The notes under the pieces were generated by a model. That model did no database searches. It saw only the letters and a program-made list of their open reading frames with translations, and had not been told where the DNA came from. Positions 55,751-64,000 of a stretch of 64,000 nt of DNA are shown piece by piece (the stretch's first letter is position 1; every line of letters begins with the position of its first letter). The position numbers and the translations under genes were made by a program. This DNA is from Acidobacteriaceae bacterium (GTDB lineage: Bacteria > Acidobacteriota > Terriglobia > Terriglobales > Acidobacteriaceae). The stretch is taken from positions 62,001-126,000 of the forward strand of contig JAOAPC010000015.1 of assembly GCA_025462735.1 (NCBI GenBank), given 5' to 3'.

Positions 55751-58159
55751 ATGAAACGAATCCATAAAGTCGCAATTCTAGGGGCCGGCACCATGGGCGC
55801 GCGCATTGCCGCGCATTTGGCCAACGCCGGCATTCCAAGTCTTCTTCTCGATATTGTCCCGGCGGGAGCGGACGCGTCTTCGTCTTCGCGCAATAAGATC
55901 GCCGTCGCTGGCCTCGAAGCTGCACGAAAAGCCAAGCCGGCGGCGTTCTTTGAGCCTTCGCTCGCTTCGTTGGTCACGCCCGGCAATTTCGAAGATGACC
56001 TGAAGCGCGTCGCGGAAGTTGATTGGATCATTGAGGTAGTTGTCGAGGACCTGGAGATCAAACGCACGCTGCTCAGAAAAGTGGAACAGTTCCGCAAGCC
56101 TGGAACCATCATCACCACCAACACGAGCGGCCTACCCGTGGCGAAGATTGCGGAAGGATTCTCCGCCGATTTTCGGCGGTCTTGGTTTGGCACGCATTTC
56201 TTTAATCCCCCGCGCTATATGCGGCTTCTGGAAATTATTCCCACCGCGGACAGTGACCCTGCGCTCGTCGATGCGGTTGCGAACCTCGCGGATGTTCATC
56301 TCGGCAAAGGCGTAGTGCTCGCGAAAGACACTCCCAATTTCATTGCCAACCGCATCGGCACATTTTCTGTGCTCAACGTAATGCGGTTGATGCAGGAACT
56401 CGATCTCACAATCGAGGAAGTCGACGCATTGACCGGTCCAGCAGTCGGTTGGCCCCGATCGGCAACATTTCGCACCCTCGACTTAGTCGGTTTGGACATT
56501 CTGGGGCACGTGGTCCGCAACATGACCGAGAACGCCCGCGACGAGCGTAAAGAGCTCACACTTCCCAATTTCTTCCGGCAAATGCTAGAACGCAAGATGC
56601 TCGGGGACAAGACAGGTGGCGGCTTTTATAAGAAAGCGAAGGGATCAGAGGACGACGAGCGTCTTGGGCTGGATTGGAAGACCCTGGAATATCGCCCGCG
56701 GCAAAAGGCAAGGTTTGCCTCACTCGACACCGCAAAGAATATCGACGATCCCGCAGCGCGCATTCGAGCGTTGATCGGCGGATCGGGAAAAGGTAAAGAC
56801 GAACAGTTCCTTTGGTCTGCGCTCTCCGATCTATGGATTTATTCGGCCAACCGTATCCCCGAAATTTCAGAAAGCATCGTCGAAATTGATCGCGCCATGC
56901 GTCTGGGCTTTAACTGGGAACTCGGCCCGTTTGAGCTGTGGGACGCAGCCGGCGTTGAAGCCACCGTCGCACGCATGAAGAAAGAAGGACGGCCGGTTGC
57001 CGACAACGTAGAGAAGCTGCTGGCCTCAGGGAAAAAATCCTGGTACGAAGATGATCCGCTCGCCGCGTCAGGGCGTGCTTTTTTCGATCTCACGAGTGCC
57101 ACTTACAAGCCCGTCACCGTACCAGCAGGGGTATGGTCAGTGGCTGCGGCGAAAAAGTCAAAGGGCGTGGTCAAGAAAAATTCCGGTGCGTCGCTCGTCG
57201 ACCTCGGAGACGGTGTGGGCTGCATCGAGTTCCACTCCAAGATGAACACACTTGGTTCCGACATTGTGCAGTTTGTCTCGCAGACACTGAAACCCGGTGG
57301 GGCTGGCGACAAGTTCGAAGCATTCGTGATCGCGAACGACGCCGCCAACTTTTCCGTGGGCGCCAATCTCATGCTGCTGCTCATGAGCGCGCAGGAAGAA
57401 GAATGGGACGAAGTTGATCTCGCAATTCGCGCCTTTCAGGGGATGACTCAGGCGATTAAGTTTTCGCCAAAGCCGGTGGTGATCGCGCCGTTCGGGATGA
57501 CTTTGGGCGGCGGAGTTGAGATGTCGTTGCACGCAGCCGCCCGCCAGCCGCACGCAGAACTCTATATGGGATTAGTAGAAGTAGGTGTCGGCCTTTTGCC
57601 AGGCGGGGGTGGATGCAAGGAGATGCTGCTGCGCGCCGTCGACAGCGCCAGCACGATTCGTCCCGGCGGACGCGGTGAATCGGTCGAGTTGATGGAAGCT
57701 ATGAAGCGTGCGTTCGAGGCGATCGCCATGGCCAAGGTCTCAACATCGGCGCAAGAGGCACGCAGTCTCGGCCTTTTATCCAGCTCGGATCGGATTACGA
57801 TGAACCGCGACCGGGTGGTTACAGATGCAAAGGAACGCGCCCTCGAACTTTCGCGTTCAGGTTATGAGCCGCCGCAATCCCGAACGGACATTCCGGCGCC
57901 GGGAGAAAACATCCTGGCCGCTCTGAAGATGGGTATCCACTTGATGCGACAGGGCGAATACATCACCGAATACGAAGTCAAGATCGGGACGAAAGTCGCC
58001 GAAGTCCTCTGCGGCGGAAACGTAACTCCAGGCACTCCGGTCAGCGAGCAATACATTCTGGATCTCGAGCGCGAGGCATTCAAATCACTGTGCGGAGAGA
58101 AGAAAACGCAGGAGAGAATTCAGTACACGCTAAAGACGGGAAAGACGCTGAGGAATTAG
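55751..58159 (+). CDS. 3-hydroxyacyl-CoA dehydrogenase / enoyl-CoA hydratase (FadN type)
   Basis: 802 residues. The ATG 55751 opens HKVAILGAGTMGARIAAHLANAG, the NAD-binding 3-HCDH-N domain (GAGTMG at 11-16); GTHFFNPPRYMRLLE and TPNFIANRIG follow, then two 3-HCDH-C segments, then a C-terminal crotonase domain (VIAPFGMTLGGGVEMSLHAAARQPHAELYMGLVEVGVGLLPGGGG). It catalyses the second and third steps of beta-oxidation. The usual partner thiolase (fadA) is not adjacent. Confidence 0.93.
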   Translation: MKRIHKVAILGAGTMGARIAAHLANAGIPSLLLDIVPAGADASSSSRNKIAVAGLEAARKAKPAAFFEPSLASLVTPGNFEDDLKRVAEVDWIIEVVVEDLEIKRTLLRKVEQFRKPGTIITTNTSGLPVAKIAEGFSADFRRSWFGTHFFNPPRYMRLLEIIPTADSDPALVDAVANLADVHLGKGVVLAKDTPNFIANRIGTFSVLNVMRLMQELDLTIEEVDALTGPAVGWPRSATFRTLDLVGLDILGHVVRNMTENARDERKELTLPNFFRQMLERKMLGDKTGGGFYKKAKGSEDDERLGLDWKTLEYRPRQKARFASLDTAKNIDDPAARIRALIGGSGKGKDEQFLWSALSDLWIYSANRIPEISESIVEIDRAMRLGFNWELGPFELWDAAGVEATVARMKKEGRPVADNVEKLLASGKKSWYEDDPLAASGRAFFDLTSATYKPVTVPAGVWSVAAAKKSKGVVKKNSGASLVDLGDGVGCIEFHSKMNTLGSDIVQFVSQTLKPGGAGDKFEAFVIANDAANFSVGANLMLLLMSAQEEEWDEVDLAIRAFQGMTQAIKFSPKPVVIAPFGMTLGGGVEMSLHAAARQPHAELYMGLVEVGVGLLPGGGGCKEMLLRAVDSASTIRPGGRGESVELMEAMKRAFEAIAMAKVSTSAQEARSLGLLSSSDRITMNRDRVVTDAKERALELSRSGYEPPQSRTDIPAPGENILAALKMGIHLMRQGEYITEYEVKIGTKVAEVLCGGNVTPGTPVSEQYILDLEREAFKSLCGEKKTQERIQYTLKTGKTLRN

Positions 58160-58179
58160 GCAGACAAATCAATGTCGTA

Positions 58180-58794
58180 CTAGATGCGAGTCTTCGCTGT
58201 ACATCGCTTTAACGCCAAGTGCGTCGGCCAGTACACCACTAGCGGAACCAAGATCAAATAAGCTGCTAAATACATCCAGTGCGGAACCAGGTGCTGTTCG
58301 TGTCCGAGTCCCCTGGCCCAGTTCACGTTGTATTCCCGCCGCCAGAAAAAATTAATCGGGACGAGCACCCATGCGGTAAGCGTCTGTAACTTCCACGCGC
58401 GCTCATCATAGCCAAGGCGACGCACCGACCACAGCAACAGCGGCGGAACTACCAGGTGATACAGCCCCAGCAGCCGCACGAACAAAGGCACTTTGGGATC
58501 GAACATGTATTCAGTTCCACCGACGATGTGGTGCCCGAACAACACCGCGCCAATCAGATCGAGCGCGTAGAGAGTTTGGAAGATGAGCAGGCCAACTGCC
58601 TGCCAGGAGAGAATTAACCGGCTCTCGCGCCACAGTCCAACCGCTATCAGGAAATTCCCCAGATCGCAGAAGTAAAGGAAGTTTTGCGCTCCGTACTGCC
58701 GCCAGTAAACCGGCGCCCACACCACCAGCCACGCTGTCCACGCGACTTTCATCCACAGAGGAATGCTCGAGTTGGCGGTTCGGGCTTCGCTCAT
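58180..58794 (-). CDS. Hypothetical integral membrane protein, 204 aa
   Basis: About six membrane helices (WLVVWAPVYW, FCDLGNFLIAVGLW, AVGLLIFQTLYALDLIGAVLFG, YHLVVPPLLLW, AWVLVPINFFW, YLAAYLILVPLVVYW). The pattern, with GLGHEQHLVPHWMY near the end, is that of membrane-associated hypothetical proteins seen in related bacteria. The several His residues may bind metal or heme; function unknown. It converges with fadN. Confidence 0.75.
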   Translation of the reverse strand: MSEARTANSSIPLWMKVAWTAWLVVWAPVYWRQYGAQNFLYFCDLGNFLIAVGLWRESRLILSWQAVGLLIFQTLYALDLIGAVLFGHHIVGGTEYMFDPKVPLFVRLLGLYHLVVPPLLLWSVRRLGYDERAWKLQTLTAWVLVPINFFWRREYNVNWARGLGHEQHLVPHWMYLAAYLILVPLVVYWPTHLALKRCTAKTRI

Positions 58795-58849
58795 TACTAA
58801 ATTACGTCAGTAACTTGCTGGTGCACACCAGTGTACCTACCATCGCGAT

Positions 58850-60547
58850 ATGAGCTATCGCGCCTTACTTTTTTGCCTCGACGAGACCGCGGCGCGCCTG
58901 GTGACACAAGTCCTAAGTGAGCTCGATTTTAAGGTTGAACTCTCCCTCGAGCCGTTCGCCACGGTAAAAAAGCTGACTGACGAGCCTTTCGAAGCGCTGG
59001 TAGTGGATTGCGCAGACGAGCAGAATGCCTCGCTAATATTCAAAGGCGCGCGCAATTCCAGCCTGAATCACAGCTCATTGTGCGTGGCCGTAGTCGAAGG
59101 GCAAATGGGGGTGGCGAAAGCATTTCGAATCGGCGCCAATCTAGTATTGGCTAAACCAATCAACATTGAACAATCCAAAGCTACTCTGCGCGTAGCGAGG
59201 GGCCTGTTGCGAAAGAACGACTCCAAGCCGCACGCAGCGTCCGAGCCTGATGGAGCCATTAACCCGACGTCAGCGTCAATTCCGAGTTCACTGATGGCGG
59301 GGCCGCTTCCAGCTCCAGCCGGCAACATTCCGCCGCCGGTCCCTAGTCCGCCGCAACCGGAGCCAGTACGGGCCGCAGCTGTACCGTCATCTCTATTCGA
59401 AGCAGAGCAGGATAAGCCTTCCTCTGCCGAATCCGACCAAGTAGCACCCGCGGCGTCGATGCCGAGCTTTCTCATTAGTAAGCCCGCAGCAATCGAACAG
59501 AATTCGACCCCAGCGTTCAAAAGCGCCGACCGATTCGCTGGAGGCACTTCGAGTTCAACTGGGGCTGCGGCCGCGATGGCGCCGGAACGGGCGACAGCCG
59601 TGCGACCAAGCGAACCCGAGACAAAAGTCGCCCCGCGAATCAAAAGCGTTCCGCCCATGGCCTCACAAGACACGATCGTTCCGCAGACGCGCTTCCCGGA
59701 ACCCGCGGCCGCTCGTGTTCCAACGTTTTCGTCCTATGCGCAACATTCTCCGGCCGCAAGCAGTCGGGGAAATAGAATTTTTTGGGTGTTCCTGTGTGTG
59801 CTGGTTTTGGGTCCCGCAGGTTATTTTGGCTGGCAGAAGCTGCAGCCATTGCGGTACTTGCACCGCCCGTCCCCCGCCACCAGTACAGAGGAGACTTCTC
59901 AAGGACCGCAGCCCGTCGTAGCGGACACGAATTCGATCCCGGTCAATTCAACTCCTGCCGAACCGCAGAACAGTGTTTCTTCTGTCGCTGGCGCGCCGAG
60001 CAGCGATTCGTCCACACCGAATTCTTCAAATACGGCTGCGGAAGGGTTTCCCACCAAGGAAACCATCGAAGTTGATCCGTCGATCACCGTAGTTCCGAAG
60101 CCGCAGCCTTTTCAAGTAAACAAGAACTCCGTAGCTTCCTCGTCTCTCCGTGCGGAGCCCACGCCCCCGACGCTTGTCTTGCCGGAATCCAGTGCTTCCG
60201 ATTCGGCGCTGGCCGGGATCGTCTCAACCAATGTGGTTGTGCCGAGAGCCGTGCCGGGAACGCTGCAAGTCTCTCAAGGTGTCTCCCAGGGACTGTTAGT
60301 AAAGAAAATCGCTCCAGTCTATCCACCCAGCGCGTTGCAATTGCGAAAACAGGGCACAGTGGAACTGCTGGCGACTGTCAGTAAAGAGGGCGCGATTACC
60401 AAGGTAAAGATCGTCAGCGGCGATTCAATGCTGGCCCGGGCTGCGGTCGATGCCGTTCGCCAATGGAAGTACCGGCCATTCCTGTTGAACGCGGAGCCGG
60501 TTCAAATCGAAACCCAGATCACGATCAATTTCAGATTGCCGAAATAG
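58850..60547 (+). CDS. Receiver-like domain fused to TonB-type C-terminal domain
   Basis: 565 residues. Residues 1-115 resemble a response-regulator receiver: acidic pair Asp11-Glu12 (LFCLDETAAR), putative phospho-site Asp53 (ALVVDCAD), and Lys102 (LVLAKPI). Then a Pro/Ser/Ala-rich linker of about 190 residues, one membrane helix at about 308-328 (FWVFLCVLVLGPAGYFGW), another linker, and a TonB C-terminal domain (KKIAPVYPPSALQLRKQGTVELLATVSKEGAI, AVRQWKYRPF). The order means a cytoplasmic sensor joined to a periplasmic TonB arm. No ExbB/ExbD gene is nearby. Confidence 0.85.
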   Translation: MSYRALLFCLDETAARLVTQVLSELDFKVELSLEPFATVKKLTDEPFEALVVDCADEQNASLIFKGARNSSLNHSSLCVAVVEGQMGVAKAFRIGANLVLAKPINIEQSKATLRVARGLLRKNDSKPHAASEPDGAINPTSASIPSSLMAGPLPAPAGNIPPPVPSPPQPEPVRAAAVPSSLFEAEQDKPSSAESDQVAPAASMPSFLISKPAAIEQNSTPAFKSADRFAGGTSSSTGAAAAMAPERATAVRPSEPETKVAPRIKSVPPMASQDTIVPQTRFPEPAAARVPTFSSYAQHSPAASSRGNRIFWVFLCVLVLGPAGYFGWQKLQPLRYLHRPSPATSTEETSQGPQPVVADTNSIPVNSTPAEPQNSVSSVAGAPSSDSSTPNSSNTAAEGFPTKETIEVDPSITVVPKPQPFQVNKNSVASSSLRAEPTPPTLVLPESSASDSALAGIVSTNVVVPRAVPGTLQVSQGVSQGLLVKKIAPVYPPSALQLRKQGTVELLATVSKEGAITKVKIVSGDSMLARAAVDAVRQWKYRPFLLNAEPVQIETQITINFRLPK

Positions 60548-60705
60548 ACCAGGCAACATTCACATCCGGCTCCTGCTCACGAGGCCGCGTTCTTCGTCCA
60601 AGTTATAATTTAGAGATACTCACCTCGGGAACTTCCTTCCTGTGTGGATATACGCAGTTTCGGAGTGAGTTTTAGACCGCCAACTAGGTTGGCAGCCGTT
60701 CTCCC

Positions 60706-62697
60706 ATGGATTTCAGACTAGTTAGCGATTACAAGCCTAAAGGCGACCAGGGTAGCGCTATCGAAGCGCTCGTTCGTGGTGTGTTCGATCGCGAGCAGCA
60801 CCAGGTTCTGCTGGGCGTGACCGGATCAGGCAAAACGTACACCATGGCCAAGGTCATTGAGCAGGCGAACCGGCCCGCTCTGGTGATGGCACATAACAAG
60901 ACCCTCGCCGCGCAGCTTTACCACGAGTTCAAGAATTTCTTCCCGCATAATGCGGTGGAATATTTTGTGTCGTACTACGACTACTACCAGCCGGAAGCAT
61001 ATGTTCCTGCGGCCGATCTTTACATTGAAAAAGAAGCCACCATCAACGACGAACTCGACAAGTTGCGGCTTTCGGCTACCCGTTCGTTGTTTGAGCGCCG
61101 CGACGTTTTGATCGTTGCCTCGGTGAGCTGCATTTACGGCTTGGGATCGCCCGAGGCGTATTACGGAATGCTGTTATTCCTCGAAAAGGGCCAGAAGATC
61201 AAGCGCGAAGACATTACGAAGAAGCTGGTGGAGATTCTTTACGAGCGCACCGATGGCGATTTCCGGCGTGGCACATTTCGTGTGCGCGGCGACGTAATCG
61301 AGATTTTTCCGACTTACGATGACATGGCGTACCGCATCGAGCTCTGGGGAGATGAGATCGAGTCGCTTTCGCAGATCGATCCGCTATTCGGAACGGTCAA
61401 GCAGAAATATGTGCGGCTGCCGATTTATCCGAAAACACATTATGTGATGAAGCCGGAGACCCGCTCACGGGCGGTCGATTCCATTAAGGAAGAACTGGCG
61501 TGGTGGGAGAAAGAGCTGGAGCAGCAGGGACGAATAGTAGAAGCCCAGCGCGTTCACCAGCGCACCATGTACGACCTCGAAATGATCAAGTCCGTTGGCT
61601 ACTGCCACGGCATCGAGAATTACTCGCGGCATTTTACCGGGCGCTTGCCGGGCGAGCCTCCGCCGACGCTGCTGGATTATTTTGCGCGGGATTACTTGTT
61701 GTTCATCGACGAGTCTCACCAGACGGTTCCGCAGCTGCATGGCATGTACCACGGCGACCGCTCGCGCAAATCCACGCTGGTCGAATACGGTTTCCGCATG
61801 CCGTCGGCCATGGACAACCGTCCATTGACCTTCGAGGAATTTGAGCACCGAAGCAATCAAGTGATCTATGTCTCCGCCACTCCTGGTCCCTATGAGCTGA
61901 CCAAATCCGCGGGCGTAGTGGTCGAGCAGATCATCCGGCCGACCGGGCTGGTCGATCCTCCGGTTGAGATCCGTCCGGTGAAGGGCCAGATTGACGATCT
62001 GCTGCACGAGATTCGTCTGCGCGTAGAGCGAGGGGAACGCGTCCTGGTTACAACTCTGACCAAACGCATGGCCGAAGACTTGGCCGAATACTACAGCGAA
62101 GTCGGAGTGAAGTGCCGTTACATGCATTCCGAGATCGAGACCCTTGAACGGGTCAAGATCCTGCGAGACTTGCGCCGCGGCGAGTTTGATGTGCTGATCG
62201 GAATTAATTTGCTGCGTGAAGGGCTCGATCTGCCGGAAGTCTCGCTTGTCGCAATACTGGATGCTGATAAAGAAGGCTTTCTGCGTTCGAGCGGTTCGCT
62301 GATTCAAACCATCGGGCGTTGCGCTCGAAATCTGAATGGCCGCGCGGTTTTGTATGCGGATCGAATGACCGACTCGATGCAGAAGGCCATGAACGAAACC
62401 GATCGTCGCCGCGCGATTCAGGAAGCCTACAACGTGGAGAACGGAATTACGCCCGAATCGATCGTGCGCCCGCTCGATATGTCTTTGGCAGGCATCCTCG
62501 AGGCGGATTACGTGGAACTGGCCAGCGCCGAAGCCGATGGTCTCCCTGACTTCAAAAATCAGGAGGAGCTGGACGAGTTCATCGCGAAGCTCGAAACCGA
62601 AATGCGCGAAACCGCGAAACGATTCGAGTTCGAGAAGGCGGCTAAATTGCGCGATAGGATAAAAGAGCTTAGGACGAAAGAGTTTTTATTCGCTTAG
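60706..62697 (+). CDS. uvrB: Excinuclease ABC subunit B (UvrB)
   Basis: 663 residues, full length. Walker A GVTGSGKT at about 38-45, the damage-engaging beta-hairpin region ([12 protein letters not shown]), [14 protein letters not shown], motif [21 protein letters not shown] and the C-terminal UVR domain ([16 protein letters not shown]). It verifies DNA lesions and loads UvrC. The start ATG has only a weak Shine-Dalgarno. A hairpin GCCAACTAGGTTGGC sits at 60677-60691, just upstream. Confidence 0.98.
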   Translation: MDFRLVSDYKPKGDQGSAIEALVRGVFDREQHQVLLGVTGSGKTYTMAKVIEQANRPALVMAHNKTLAAQLYHEFKNFFPHNAVEYFVSYYDYYQPEAYVPAADLYIEKEATINDELDKLRLSATRSLFERRDVLIVASVSCIYGLGSPEAYYGMLLFLEKGQKIKREDITKKLVEILYERTDGDFRRGTFRVRGDVIEIFPTYDDMAYRIELWGDEIESLSQIDPLFGTVKQKYVRLPIYPKTHYVMKPETRSRAVDSIKEELAWWEKELEQQGRIVEAQRVHQRTMYDLEMIKSVGYCHGIENYSRHFTGRLPGEPPPTLLDYFARDYLLFIDESHQTVPQLHGMYHGDRSRKSTLVEYGFRMPSAMDNRPLTFEEFEHRSNQVIYVSATPGPYELTKSAGVVVEQIIRPTGLVDPPVEIRPVKGQIDDLLHEIRLRVERGERVLVTTLTKRMAEDLAEYYSEVGVKCRYMHSEIETLERVKILRDLRRGEFDVLIGINLLREGLDLPEVSLVAILDADKEGFLRSSGSLIQTIGRCARNLNGRAVLYADRMTDSMQKAMNETDRRRAIQEAYNVENGITPESIVRPLDMSLAGILEADYVELASAEADGLPDFKNQEELDEFIAKLETEMRETAKRFEFEKAAKLRDRIKELRTKEFLFA

Positions 62698-62754
62698 TCG
62701 TTGTCAGTGACCCATCACGTGAACTCAAAGCCAGCGAGTCCAGGGAACATAGAG

Positions 62755-63093
62755 ATGGTCAAGATGATCGTCCAGGGTGATTTGGCGAATTGTGACGATG
62801 AGCAGCTAGCGGTCTTCAGGGAACATAAAGTCGAGCCGTACTTTGCTCCAATTGTTCGATATGGGAAGACCGAAGCCGTAGTGATCGTCGCACGGAGAGG
62901 AAGAGAAGTGATTTATTGGGAGGACGTTGAGGAGGGCTTCAATGTGTCGCCGGTCGCGCCAAACGATCGAATCCTTGAGCACAGCTGCAATCAGGACAAT
63001 TTGGGTCTTGCGCTTAATGCCTGGATTAAAGGGCGAACCCGTCCACCGAGGCTTGGCCCGGCTACTCAATCGAATACCAATTCGCCGCACTGA
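62755..63093 (+). CDS. Hypothetical protein, 112 aa
   Basis: Unrecognised. The ATG 62755 has AGGGA 8 bases upstream; the frame can also begin at TTG 62701, 4 bases after uvrB. Core IVRYGKTEAVVIVARRGREVIYWEDVEEGFNVSPV is a beta-rich stretch, ending LGLALNAWIKG. The acidic N-terminal half includes DLANCDDEQLAVF. It probably shares the uvrB transcript. Confidence 0.55.
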   Translation: MVKMIVQGDLANCDDEQLAVFREHKVEPYFAPIVRYGKTEAVVIVARRGREVIYWEDVEEGFNVSPVAPNDRILEHSCNQDNLGLALNAWIKGRTRPPRLGPATQSNTNSPH

Positions 63094-63137
63094 TCGTATT
63101 CCGCCTGTCAACGTTTTGTATCGCACTTGCATGCAGC

Positions 63138-63160
63138 AGCACCTTTAAAGGTGCTATACT
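63138..63160 (+). promoter_or_regulatory. Palindromic operator abutting the -10 of the second toxin-antitoxin pair
   Basis: AGCACCTTTAAAGGTGCT (63138-63155) is a perfect 18-bp palindrome. Its last T begins the -10 hexamer TATACT (63155-63160), and the antitoxin GTG follows 6 bases later at 63167. Autorepression and a leaderless transcript are implied. Confidence 0.7.
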
Positions 63161-63166
63161 TTAGCT

Positions 63167-63457
63167 GTGCTCAACATACCAGCAGATATTCAGCCTCTGA
63201 CTACTTTCCGCCGCCGTTCCAGCGAGTTTCTCAAACAGATCAAGAAAAGCAAGCGCCCAGTCGTTCTGACTGTGAATGGAAAGGCCGCGGCCGTCATTCA
63301 GGACGCGGAGGCATACCAGCGCCTTCTGGACATCGCCGCGCAAGCGGATGCACAAGAGGGAATTCGCCAAGGCCTGGAAGACGCTCGGAAGGGGCGCACC
63401 CGGCCAGTCGAAGAGTTTTTCCAAGAGTTCGAAGCCAAGCATGGCTTATCGCGTTGA
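63167..63457 (+). CDS. Phd/YefM-family antitoxin
   Basis: 96 residues from a GTG. The Phd/YefM fold is seen in PLTTFRRRSSEFLKQIKKSKRPVVLTVNGKAAAVIQDAEAYQRLLD. The C-terminal part (ARKGRTRPVEEFFQEFEAKHG) is the toxin-binding tail. No Shine-Dalgarno precedes it, consistent with a leaderless message. The stop overlaps the toxin start by 17 bases. Confidence 0.9.
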   Translation: MLNIPADIQPLTTFRRRSSEFLKQIKKSKRPVVLTVNGKAAAVIQDAEAYQRLLDIAAQADAQEGIRQGLEDARKGRTRPVEEFFQEFEAKHGLSR

Positions 63458-63755
63458 GATTACCGCTCGAGCTGAGCGGGATTTGGATGTCCTCTATGGG
63501 CAGATGCGCGCGGCGGATTCGGAGCGGGCCCGACAATGGTATTTCGGGTTAAGCACGGCTATCTATGGCCTCCGCGAAATGCCGGGCCGATGCTCCAGAA
63601 CACCCGAAAACAAGACGCTCAGACATCTTTTGTACGGGCGCAAGCCACGCGTATATCGCGTGATTTTCCGGATCAGAAAAAAGACGCGATTTGTGGAAAT
63701 TCTCCATATCCGCTACGGCGCAAGACGGAAATTCAGAGCGTCAGACTTGGAGTGA
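63441..63755 (+). CDS. RelE/ParE-family toxin
   Basis: 104 residues. The start is the ATG 63441, inside the antitoxin's last codons; the frame's longer upstream opening is antitoxin DNA. The fold is YRVEITARAERDLDVLYGQM, LREMPGRCSRTPENKTLRHLLYGRKPRVYRVIFRI, VEILHIRYGARRKF. ParE-type members poison gyrase, RelE-type cleave mRNA; the basic residues and final HIRYG fit either, so the target is open. Confidence 0.88.
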   Translation: MAYRVEITARAERDLDVLYGQMRAADSERARQWYFGLSTAIYGLREMPGRCSRTPENKTLRHLLYGRKPRVYRVIFRIRKKTRFVEILHIRYGARRKFRASDLE

Positions 63756-63776
63756 GATCGTCGCCAATCCGCGAAA

Positions 63777-64000
63777 TCAATTCATTCCCTGACTCGCGCT
63801 CAGACTTGGTCGCGGACCAATATTATACCGCTTCAACTTACGGTAGAGCGTAGCGCGGCTGATGCCGAGCATCTTCCCGGCGACTACTTTATCCCCATTC
63901 ACCTGCTCGAAGACACGCAGGATCGTGGCCCGCTCAATGTCCTCAAGATCGTTTGATAAGAGCATGCCCTCGATCGGCATTGCCGAGGTTTCGACGGTTG
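63777..64000 (-). CDS. Fis-domain regulator C-terminus, N-terminus beyond window
   Basis: The C-terminal 74 residues of a protein that extends past the right edge. LEDIERATILRVFEQVNGDKVVAGKMLGISRATLYRKLKRYNI is a Fis-type helix-turn-helix, as found at the end of NtrC-type sigma-54 activators. The open frame continues upstream to the window edge (TVETSAMPIEG). The full protein is probably a sigma-54-dependent response regulator. Confidence 0.8.
   Translation of the reverse strand, partial: TVETSAMPIEGMLLSNDLEDIERATILRVFEQVNGDKVVAGKMLGISRATLYRKLKRYNIGPRPSLSASQGMN

Noticed and set aside
61465-62307. 280-codon open frame on the minus strand
   Set aside because: Lies wholly within uvrB on the other strand; no ribosome site or motifs.

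Overview
The window looks like a chromosomal segment of a soil-type Acidobacteriota bacterium (class Terriglobia or a close relative). This is an inference from gene content, not a database match. The pointers are many Tat-exported sugar isomerases and oxidoreductases, an ASPIC/UnbV (CRTAC1) protein, TPR, OmpA and TonB envelope proteins, and many small palindromic intergenic repeats. I estimate base composition at mid-to-high fifties percent GC. I saw no rRNA, tRNA, CRISPR array, transposase or prophage. Both ends cut a gene: a PilT-type ATPase on the left and a Fis-domain regulator on the right.

Layout. 1-4.2 kb: pilT-like (partial), a secreted TPR protein and the queuosine-precursor set queD-queE-queC, all on the minus strand. 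4.3-13.2 kb: a Tat-exported TIM-barrel isomerase, a VapBC-type toxin-antitoxin pair with a repeated operator, a two-domain dCTP deaminase, a Tat-exported Gfo/Idh/MocA oxidoreductase, typA/bipA and an OmpA-like protein. 13.2-16 kb: an accessory patch with a predicted PD-(D/E)XK nuclease fused to a DUF2075 helicase, plus a 56-residue convergent gene. 16.2-29 kb: envelope and transport genes (a TPR lipoprotein candidate, SulP, OmpA, DDAH, an APC permease, a papain-like secreted protein, YceH, an exported aldo/keto reductase). 30-31.3 kb: a decayed gluQRS full of repeats. 31.3-41.7 kb: clpB, a frameshifted hsp20, an RlmI-like methyltransferase and a Dus enzyme. 42-45.9 kb: an overlapping histidine kinase, response regulator and UnbV operon. 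46-51.4 kb: an operon of two exported TIM-barrel isomerases, a GMC oxidoreductase, a secreted NIF3-like protein and a gluconate-2-dehydrogenase-subunit-3 protein. 51.6-64 kb: YbjQ, an ICMT-like protein, patatin, Nudix, a VIT1-family protein, a FadN-type multifunctional enzyme, a receiver-TonB fusion, uvrB, a second toxin-antitoxin pair and a regulator fragment.

How the genes work together. The 46-51 kb operon, with the two stand-alone exported enzymes at 4.3 and 7.7 kb, fits periplasmic oxidation of sugars or glycosides to keto-sugars. In that model the GMC subunit is carried out by its Tat-bearing small partner and the TIM barrels process the product. The queDEC genes make preQ0 from GTP; queF was not found here.

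The most unusual structural signal is a family of short palindromes. One type (GAC/GGC arms, AGAA loop, CACACGG tail) lies in frame inside two housekeeping genes, the RlmI-like methyltransferase and dus. Other types fill the intergenic spaces and appear to have replaced the middle of gluQRS. Three or four genes look broken or internally deleted: gluQRS, hsp20, a LacI stub and a small secreted protein at 55 kb. Apparent single-base frameshifts could also be assembly errors.
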